Below, one piece after another: positions 49,806 to 57,900 of a stretch of DNA of 64,000 nucleotides (position 1 is the first letter of the stretch; each line of letters opens with the position of its first letter). A model generated the notes under the pieces. That model saw nothing but the letters and a program-made list of their open reading frames with translations. It did no database searches and had not been told where the DNA came from. The position numbers and the translations under genes were made by a program. Origin of the DNA: DASXUX01 sp036504595 (lineage in GTDB: Bacteria; Planctomycetota; SZUA-567; H5-PLA8); the NCBI GenBank assembly GCA_036504595.1, contig DASXUX010000095.1:496001-560000 (forward strand), given 5' to 3'.

Positions 49806-52616
49806 ATGGCCGAATTTAGTAAACGGAGGGGTCGGGCCAACAACGCCACACTATTGATTTGTGGGGCGTTCCTTTGTCTGCTGATTTCCGCTTCGCAGGC
49901 CAATGCGGGCGAGCCCAGCCCGCGCGCGGAAGTGATTGACGAGATTCCTGCGCCACCACCCACGCCGCCGACCGTCTCGGAGACACCCAGCGATAACGAG
50001 AAGGCTGCCGTCGTCGATCTGAGCGACGGTGAGAGCGTGCTGCCACGAAGCCGCGGGCCGTGGACGCTGCCAGCGGAAGAAGCCATGTCGGCAGAACGAC
50101 CCGTGCCGCAGCCGAAGCCGGCTGCAAGCGATCCCGAGGTCGCTCGAACATTTCCCGAGGACGACAAGACACCGACCGAACCGCCGGTAAAAGCGATCCC
50201 GCAGCCGCGCCGACTGGCTCATAGCGCAGCGGACCCGGAAGCTGGCCGCACGTTCCCCGAAGAACCTCCTCCGCCGCCGGAGCCGAAAGTTGTCCAGCAC
50301 AGTTCACCGCCGACGCCCCAACCCGCTCGCGATCCCGAAGCTGGCCGCGCATACGCCTTAGTGGATCTGGCCGAAGACCCTCCGCCTGCGGTCACACCCA
50401 CGCCAACGACTCCGCCCGCGCACAGGGAACAAGACACACCGCGCTTCGCGGCTGGCGCTGGGCTGGAAAAGGAAACGGCCGACGCCACACCTAGCCTCGC
50501 ACACGCCGACCCCCCCACGAAGAACGCCATCAATCCGGAAACGGAAAACGCCGTTGCCGGCAAAGCGCCCGACGCTATCGCCGGAAAAGAATCAACCGAG
50601 AAGCCGAAGGAGACCAAAGCCAAAGGCGAAACGGAAGATCCCGAACAGCGCTTTGCCGAGTTGCTCAAACAGATCGAACTCAATCGCGAGGAATTGCTGA
50701 AGGCCAGGAAAGCCCAAGATGACCGTGTGGCCAAGGCGCTGGAGGGCATGCCCGGGCTGCCGCGCTCGCTCGACCCGAAAGAACGCGCCGCCCTGCAAGC
50801 GCTGTTGAGCAACACGCCGGCCGGCACGCTGAACGGCGTGATCACGGATGCTTCCGGTAAGCAATTGGTCTATGCGCGAGTGAAAATTGCCGACCTCAGC
50901 GACACGGCCGTATCCGCTCCGCTGCCCACTGGCTTTCCCTGCGCCGGAAACTTCAGCACAAAGGTGCTCAGCGGCGCTGTGGGAATAGAAGTTCACCGCG
51001 GACGCTTCGCGCCCACCTTCATGCAAGGCGTGCGCGTAAAGCCGGGCGCCGTTGCCAACTGCACTGTGCCCTTGGGCCAGCCTGCTCATTTCGATTTCGC
51101 CGCTCGCGGGTGGCATCTGGCGGATCTCGACATCGGGCTTCGCGCCGGGCAGGATGAGCGCAAACTGTGGCTCGGGCCGCCGCCGGACTTGCACGCACTG
51201 CTGATTGCCGCGCAGGCTCACGGCGTGGACGTTCTCGGCGTGCAACTGCCGTTTGAGGACGCCGCCACCGCACGCGAGATCGAGCGCTGCGCTGCCAGCG
51301 GCTCCAGCGTGCTGGTGCTGCCGAGCTTTGTCGGGCCGCGACATCCGTTCCACGGCAGCGCGCTAGGACTGGGCATCAAAAGCGACTGGCGCTCACTGCC
51401 GCGCGAGATCGGCTTGCCCGAGCAGCCGCTGTTCGAAGTCTTCGATGAAATCCGCGCCCGCGGAGGGCTGGCAGCCTACACGGACCTTTTTGGCACCCGC
51501 AGCGTGGACCTGCGCACCGGGATTTTCACGCTGCTGCCGCGACTGGAGCAATCCAACTATTTTGGGAAATCCACCGGCAACCTGCGCCTTTACTCGGCGA
51601 ACGAACTGCCGCTCGACGCGATGCTCGGCCCGGCATTCGACGCCTTCGCCTTTGATGGCTCGGAAGCCGCAACGCAGCTTTGGTTCAACCTGCTCAATCA
51701 GGGCTACACGATTCCTGCTATTGGCGCGGGCGGCGGCAGTCTGGAAGGCGGGCGTCTGCCGTTCGGACAGACGCTGATTCAGACCCAAGGCCCATTGACG
51801 CGAGAGTCGGTGCTCAACGCAATCAAAGAGAACCGCACAGTGATCACATTTGGACCGGCTGTTTTCTGCAAGATTCTGGAGCGCGATAAGGGGCCCGGAG
51901 CCATTCTGGCGGTGGACGGCCGGCCGCTCACGTTGCAGATTCAGGCTTTCTCCTGCATGGAACCAGGCGCGGAATTGGAGAAGATCGAGGTCATCCGGAA
52001 CGGCGAAGTCGTCTTCACGCACGCGGTCTCCCCCGGCGAATCGGTGATCAACGGCCTCAACTGGCCGTTCACGGAAAACGCTTCAGGCAGCGCGTGGTAC
52101 ATGGTCCGCGTCAGCGAACACTACCGAAAGGGCTCCACGCAACGGGCCGGCGGCACGGCTTGGACCAGTCCGATCCACTTCCGCGGAACCAGCTACGCGC
52201 CGCCAGCGCTGGCAATCTCGCGGATAAAAGGCAAGCTCTGCCGCGGCCTGACGCCGGTCGCCGGGACGGTTACCGCCGTGGCAGCCGGACAGGCACCCCG
52301 TCAAATCGCCACCGACGCCCAAGGCCGGTTCTCCGTTGAGCTGCCGGCGTCCGGCAGCCTGATTTTTGCGGCAGACGGCTGCGAACCTCTAGCCAAGAGA
52401 ATTTTCGAGCACCCCGCCGTTCAGCACGCGATGGGTGCGCTGGCCGGCGAGAGCAAGGGCTCGCTGGGTGAGCAGTTCGGCCGGGCAGCACTGCTGCCTG
52501 GCTGGAGATTGCTGCTCTCTGAACTTTCGTGGGAAATTTCGCTGGTGCCAACAGGCCCTGAAAACACGACGCCGAGTGCCGCGCCAGCGAATCAACAAAA
52601 GCCTGGAGAAAAATAA
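49806..52616 (+). CDS. Exported CehA/PHP-like protein with lost metal ligands
   Basis: 936 residues from ATG 49806 (GTG 49800 is possible). The signal peptide (TLLICGAFLCLLISASQANA) is followed by a long Pro/Glu-rich stalk (about 25-260) with repeats such as DPEAGRTFPEE, then a coiled segment and a carboxypeptidase-regulatory-like beta domain (GTLNGVITDASGKQLVYARVKI). The next part follows the CehA/McbA PHP layout (RGWHLADLDIGLRAGQ ... PPDLHALLIAAQAHGVDVLGVQ ... GYTIPAIGAGGGS ... NRTVITFGPAV). The canonical DLHVH and SDxH metal-binding positions read DLDIG and GAGGGS. I infer an inactive, perhaps ligand-binding, relative. A second carboxypeptidase-like beta domain lies near the C-terminus. 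Confidence 0.7.
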   Translation: MAEFSKRRGRANNATLLICGAFLCLLISASQANAGEPSPRAEVIDEIPAPPPTPPTVSETPSDNEKAAVVDLSDGESVLPRSRGPWTLPAEEAMSAERPVPQPKPAASDPEVARTFPEDDKTPTEPPVKAIPQPRRLAHSAADPEAGRTFPEEPPPPPEPKVVQHSSPPTPQPARDPEAGRAYALVDLAEDPPPAVTPTPTTPPAHREQDTPRFAAGAGLEKETADATPSLAHADPPTKNAINPETENAVAGKAPDAIAGKESTEKPKETKAKGETEDPEQRFAELLKQIELNREELLKARKAQDDRVAKALEGMPGLPRSLDPKERAALQALLSNTPAGTLNGVITDASGKQLVYARVKIADLSDTAVSAPLPTGFPCAGNFSTKVLSGAVGIEVHRGRFAPTFMQGVRVKPGAVANCTVPLGQPAHFDFAARGWHLADLDIGLRAGQDERKLWLGPPPDLHALLIAAQAHGVDVLGVQLPFEDAATAREIERCAASGSSVLVLPSFVGPRHPFHGSALGLGIKSDWRSLPREIGLPEQPLFEVFDEIRARGGLAAYTDLFGTRSVDLRTGIFTLLPRLEQSNYFGKSTGNLRLYSANELPLDAMLGPAFDAFAFDGSEAATQLWFNLLNQGYTIPAIGAGGGSLEGGRLPFGQTLIQTQGPLTRESVLNAIKENRTVITFGPAVFCKILERDKGPGAILAVDGRPLTLQIQAFSCMEPGAELEKIEVIRNGEVVFTHAVSPGESVINGLNWPFTENASGSAWYMVRVSEHYRKGSTQRAGGTAWTSPIHFRGTSYAPPALAISRIKGKLCRGLTPVAGTVTAVAAGQAPRQIATDAQGRFSVELPASGSLIFAADGCEPLAKRIFEHPAVQHAMGALAGESKGSLGEQFGRAALLPGWRLLLSELSWEISLVPTGPENTTPSAAPANQQKPGEK

Positions 52617-52927
52617 GCAGCTTTACCGGAAAAACACCGAAACCATAGAGGTCGAAAGGTGCACAAAAGAGGGTGTGGCGCCTCTTGAGAGCGTGAATTG
52701 GAAGTTGATGCGGGCACAGGAGTGTAGGACGCCCGTAGCCAGAAATGTCATAATAACGGAAAGCACCATGAGCGCTCACCTTGACAGGTGCGCCTGTCAC
52801 GGCTACGTTCTAGGGCGTTTGACGTTAAACTGATTGGGTTCCCGCAGGTCGGCACATGCAACAAGACTGTGCGGCACACTCAGTCAGGCGTACGCGTATG
52901 GGGGGAGGTCAGGAGGGGGTTGCGTTC
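52617..52927. other. Intergenic region with a short hairpin
   Basis: 311 bases without a gene. TGACAGG pairs with CCTGTCA around TGCG at 52782-52799; no T-run follows. The segment 52810-52850 is AT-richer and may hold the promoter of the next gene. Nothing else was recognised. Confidence 0.5.
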
Positions 52928-54763
52928 ATGAAGAAGCATCACCTTAGGCGGGGGTTGAGCTGCGTTGGCCTTGGGCTACTGGCTGGTTGCCTCGGCTTCT
53001 CCCTGGCGTTGGCCACGTCCACGGTGGACGTGGTAAAGGGCGGCGCCGAAGTTCGCGCGATTACCACGAACGTCACGCGTACGCCTGTATCGTTTGCGAC
53101 GGGCCCCGATCTGGGCGTCGTCGTGGTCGGCACCCAGTTCACGCGGCAGATCCTTGCGCAATTCGGGTTCAAGCCGCACTTGTTCTCTTTCGGCTCCGTG
53201 ATGCCGACGAGCGCTCTGACGCTGCTCACGGACGGATTGTTGTCGGGCACGAAGACTGACACGGATCCGGAAACATTCGAAATCCGCGTCATCGACGAAG
53301 CCGACCTGGGGCTGGTGCCGCCGACCAAGCGCCTGTTCACGCTTTCAGGCGTTAAGTCGCAGCAAGACCCTCAGCTCGCGCTGCAGTTCGTCAATGGACC
53401 GAGCTTGCCGGTTGCGGTGGCTCACGAACCGTATTCCTTTACGTTCCACGCCAATGGCGGCTCGCCGGCGTACACCTTTGAGTTTGCCAGCGATGCGGAC
53501 TTCGGCGCGGCGGCCAAATTCGCGCTGGCATTGGATCCGGTAACGGGCGAACTCTTCGGCCGGCCGGTCATGCCAACGGCGGTGGGAGAACCAGTCACCT
53601 TCACGCTGCTTTGCCGCGACTCGATCGGCACGACGACTCGGCGCACGTTCTCCTTGGTGGTTCTGGCGGGCACGATCAGTTCCGACCTGGTCGCCACGTC
53701 CGGCACCTTCAAGCTGAACTTCGGCACACAGACAGCGACGGACGCGTTCAAGCTCACGCTCCTGCTGAACAAGACCGACCTGGCCCGCGCTGGGATTCGC
53801 CAGACGGCCGACCTCGAAAAATTGCCGATCCAGATAAACTTCGGCGGCGTTGCCGTGCCGCCGCACCTGACCCAGTTCAATGCCCTGGGCCAACCAACTA
53901 GCGCGGCGTTCCCAAATACCTTTGACAAGTCCGGTTCGGTGCGTTTCCCGAACATTTTGCAGAACCTTTTGCCGATAGCGGGCGAGAAGCTTAGCTTTGA
54001 GATCAAGCTGGATCCCAAGACGGGCATCCTGACCGTCACGGGCCAGAACTTCGACATGATCAAGACCTTGGGCGCGAACTTCAGCACATTCAAGAACCCG
54101 ATTATCCCAATGAACGTCAGGATCGGCGCCGCCGCCGCCACGAGTTCGACGACTGGAACAACCACGACGACCTCAACCGGCCCCATCGATCCGGCTACTG
54201 TCCAGTTCGACAAAACCGACGTGATCCGGTTCATGTATCAGCGCAATGTAAACGTGGGTAAAGGCAGTGCCGCGGCGAACGACAAGTTCCCGCCCGGCGG
54301 ACTGTTCATCATCACGAAGGTACTCGGCACGGAGAAGAAGATCAGTCAGACGGTCGATAACATCGTGCTCAAGTGCTCGGGTTTGATGCGCGCACCCAAA
54401 GGTGCGCCGGTCACCTTCCAGAGCAGCGACTTCGTGGACATCTTCCTCGGCAAGGTTCCGCTGGGCCGCTTCCCGGCAACCAGCCTGAAGAACGACGGCA
54501 GCAAGCTCACGTTCCGCAATGACGACTCGAAGGCCGCGCCGCTGCACAATTTCATCATTGATAACAAGAGAGGCACAATTTACTTCGATACGTTCGGCCT
54601 CTTGCCCCGCGGCATCTTCGGTGAAGACATCCTGGTCGGCGGCGAACCGCTGGTGACCACCATTACGGTCTCCATTGCAACGCCGGGTGCCGTGAACTTC
54701 TCGTTCGACGGCCAGTCTGCTGTGGCGCTGTTCCGCAGAGGCAAGACGATCAAGAATAAGTAG
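52928..54763 (+). CDS. Exported Ig-like/beta-sandwich protein of unknown function
   Basis: 611 residues. ATG 52928 has AGGAGGGGG upstream; an earlier ATG at 52856 lacks one. The signal peptide h-region is VGLGLLAGCLGFSLALA. A cadherin/Ig-like putative domain (LPVAVAHEPYSFTFHANGGSPAYTFEFA ... LALDPVTGELFGRP) is followed by two copies of a beta domain with a TFKLNF or VQFDKT start. They are separated by a Ser/Thr-rich linker (about 400-420). The same KLNF-type domain appears at the C-terminus of the CAP protein at 46595. It is probably a secreted or surface protein. A strong terminator follows. Confidence 0.75.
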   Translation: MKKHHLRRGLSCVGLGLLAGCLGFSLALATSTVDVVKGGAEVRAITTNVTRTPVSFATGPDLGVVVVGTQFTRQILAQFGFKPHLFSFGSVMPTSALTLLTDGLLSGTKTDTDPETFEIRVIDEADLGLVPPTKRLFTLSGVKSQQDPQLALQFVNGPSLPVAVAHEPYSFTFHANGGSPAYTFEFASDADFGAAAKFALALDPVTGELFGRPVMPTAVGEPVTFTLLCRDSIGTTTRRTFSLVVLAGTISSDLVATSGTFKLNFGTQTATDAFKLTLLLNKTDLARAGIRQTADLEKLPIQINFGGVAVPPHLTQFNALGQPTSAAFPNTFDKSGSVRFPNILQNLLPIAGEKLSFEIKLDPKTGILTVTGQNFDMIKTLGANFSTFKNPIIPMNVRIGAAAATSSTTGTTTTTSTGPIDPATVQFDKTDVIRFMYQRNVNVGKGSAAANDKFPPGGLFIITKVLGTEKKISQTVDNIVLKCSGLMRAPKGAPVTFQSSDFVDIFLGKVPLGRFPATSLKNDGSKLTFRNDDSKAAPLHNFIIDNKRGTIYFDTFGLLPRGIFGEDILVGGEPLVTTITVSIATPGAVNFSFDGQSAVALFRRGKTIKNK

Positions 54764-54793
54764 TCGAAACATCAGGCAGTGCGCAGGTCGAGA

Positions 54794-54828
54794 AGCCCAA
54801 GGGTTGGAGGAGGCCCTTGGGCTTTTTC
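54794..54828 (+). terminator. Intrinsic terminator after the Ig-like protein gene
   Basis: AGCCCAAGGG pairs with CCCTTGGGCT, followed by TTTT, 30 nt past the stop codon. Confidence 0.9.
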
Positions 54829-54832
54829 TATT

Positions 54833-54961
54833 GCAGATTTCAGATTGCGGATTGCGGATTAAACGACCTGCGTTGATCGAGCGAAAAACGAGGAGAACGT
54901 GCGAGCCGACCGCACATGGCGCTCGCATTCATCAATCCGCAATCCGAAATCTGCAATCCGA
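54833..54961. repeat. Inverted heptamer arrays (GCGGATT / AATCCGC) between convergent genes
   Basis: Four GCGGATT-type units (54833-54860) face four AATCCGC-type units (54934-54961) across 73 nt. They sit just past the terminator and 7 nt before the stop of the 1911-residue minus-strand gene. Confidence 0.8.
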
Positions 54962-54968
54962 AAGCGAA

Positions 54969-57900
54969 TCACTCGCCCAGATCGACTCTCAGCGTGCGCA
55001 CCGGGCCCATGTTGCCGGCCTGGTTGCAGGCCTGAACGTGTGCGTACCATATGCCGCGCCGGCCACTCATGCGCTGCGATGTTTGCGCGCAATTGACCAC
55101 GGACGCAGGCGCGGCATCCGGTTCCTGATCCAGCCGGAACGAGTATCCCGCGATGCCGGTCGGATCAGGCTCAGCGTCCCACTCGAAGCTTCCGCCGGCG
55201 CTCGCCTGCCAGCACAGGTCCACATTGTCCAGCGTGAGAGTCGCGCCACGCTTGCAGCCATCCCGCCCGTGAGCGCTGAGAATAATCTTGCTCACGATGC
55301 GCACCGGCAGGTCCGGGCGAGCCGCATCGATGATCTTCCGCAGATTGATGCTCGCATGACGCCACGTCCCGTCCGCGACAACGCCGTCGATTTTTCCTGC
55401 CGCCATTCCGCCTTCCGCCGCCGAGCCATCGCCGGTGAAACGAATCGTCAACCATTGTCCGAGCACCTCGACGAGCACATCGACGCACATTCCGGGATCG
55501 GCCTTGTAGTCGAAGTGCAGCAGCGACATGCGGTCGAAATACCAGGCGTTCTTGTGGAGCATGATCTGAACGTCGGCGTCATCGTCCAGCGCGGTGAAGC
55601 GAACTGCGCGGCGGCCGAAGCAGGCTTGAGCCGGATCGTCCAGCCAGTCCATGCGGCAATCACGCATCGCGTGCACGTGGCCCGTGTGACTCTCGAAATC
55701 CAGCCCGAAGCTGGTCTCTAAAGCCATCTGCCGGTGCGCTCCCGCATCCGCGACGGGCGCGCGGAACCGCAGATGCGCGATGGCCGGCCCCTTCCCTCCC
55801 CGTTCGCTGATCGCGTTGAACTTGAACGTGTACGGCGCGGCGGCCTGGTTGCCCAGAAGGTCTCGCAATCCGCTGAGTTCCACGCTCACCGGCCCCGGCG
55901 CCCAATTCAGCCCGGCCGCCAGCGTATTGAACGTGACGACAGTCAGCCCGGACTCGCGGCTCACTGTCCGCCCACCGCCGGACATGACGACGCCCGCAAC
56001 GGACAGGCGCAACGAATCCAGATCGATGCCGCTGTCTTCGCGCACAAAAAACTTCAACGTCTGCCCGGCGAAGTTGCCCCCCGCGGCAGGTTCCGTGCGG
56101 ACGACCTCTGGCGGAGCGCAATCCAGGAAGAATTTCAAATGTGCCGGCTGGGACCAAACGCCGGCGCCGTTGCGCACGCGCACGTGCAGGTAATTCCATC
56201 CGTCCTTCACCGCGACGCCAGCGCGTTTCTGCGCCGCAGCAAGCGTTTCCCCCGGGCGAACCTGCTGTTTGCCTTGCGGATCGCTGTCCTCACGCTCATC
56301 GACGGACGTGGCGTACTCCAGGATACCCGTGATGTCCTGTGCGTCCCACGAAAACGTCAGGTCTTCCGCGCGCCCCGCCGCCAGCGGCTGAACGCGATGA
56401 ATCCAGTACTCCATGCTGCGCCGATTGCCGCGCCAGCCGTGGTCGTGCAGGCTGAGGCCCGTGACCTCGGTCGGAACACTCGCGGCCTGTGAGGATTTCG
56501 GGGGCATCCACATGATCCGCGGCCCCAGAGAGGGCCATCCGGCTTTGGCGGTGCTCAGCAAGGAATCCAGCGGGATCGTGGTACGTTGCCATTTGCCGTC
56601 GCTCACGAAATTCTCGGGCGGACCGCAGCGGGTGGCGATTTCATGCGATAGCGGATCGCGCGCATCACCGATATCCGTAAGAATGACCGCGTGCACCGCC
56701 CCGTTCTGATCGTGGATGTGCAGATTGACAGGCGTCTCGAACGGAATGCGGTACTCAAGCTGCAAGTACGGGAAGCGCCGCAGCGAATAGCGTATGTCTT
56801 TCAGCGCGAACCCGAACGCCGACCCGTCCATCATGTTGACGACCTGGATACCGCGCGGTTGGCCCGCCGGGGCCCACGGCGGCGCGTCGTCGCTGGGTTG
56901 CAGTCGAGCGACCGGCGGCAGCGCAACGACATTGTTCAGCGTCAAGGGCGCCACAGGGATAAAGTCCCCGCCCGGCCCCACGCTCACTGAAATGACGGGA
57001 GCAGCCACCGCCTTGCCCGCGCTGGCCGCTGGTTGTGGATCATAGGTGTACGTCGTGGAGAAACCGCCGGCGCTCGGGTTCTGCGCGCGATCCTCAAAAC
57101 CCAACAACTTCAGCCGCAGTGTCGTTCCTTGAGCAAGCGGCGGCAAGTTGAGGCGAAGCAAATCGATCGTCAGGGTTTGCTTCAGGTGATCAAAAACGGT
57201 CATGTCGCGCGGAACAGCGATTCCGTTCAATTCAGCTTGAAGAGATTCAACGTTGATCCCGTCCGAGGGAGCGCGAAAAACGATCGTCATGCTGCGGCCG
57301 TCGCCAGCGGGATCGAACGGCCAGATCACTTTCTCAACGGCCGGCGTTGTGCGCGCCAGTTCGGACGGGGCATAGGCGACGATGTTGCTGATCGAATACG
57401 CCGCGCCGACGTGATTGCCGTTCATCCCAGCCAGGAGGTAACCGTGGTTGTCCAGATTCCCCATCATCAGGCGATAGGCTTGCCGGTGCGGCCGGTTGAA
57501 GCCGCGCTGCTGCCACATCATCCGCCACGACTGCGAGAGATCGAACTGAATCGCGTGCCAGCGGCCATCGGCAACCACGCCTGGCACTTCGCCAGCCAAG
57601 GGGGCGTATTCGTTCGACTCTCGCGGGCCAGTCAGCCGCCAGCGAAAAGCGCCGTGTTGCCGTGGGTTGATGCTGCGTACATCCTGCGAGGAAACGTCTA
57701 TTAGGTAAAGATCCACCATCGCGCCCGGCTCGATGCAGTAGGCGAAGCGCAAAATCCCCTTGCCTTCCGGGTCGACGATGAAGTTCTTCCACTGCAGCGC
57801 CATCGGGCCGCCGCTGACTGCGTTCACGACGCGGTAGGCTGGCGGGAAGGCGCCCGGCAGAGGCGCGAAAACCTTCGTCTCCGCGTCTGCGTCGGCGGGC

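Noticed and set aside
2808..54961. Heptamer arrays as sequencing or assembly error
   Set aside because: Unit sequences differ between loci, arrays are short enough for a single read, and recurrence of the same unit on opposite strands is not an expected artefact.
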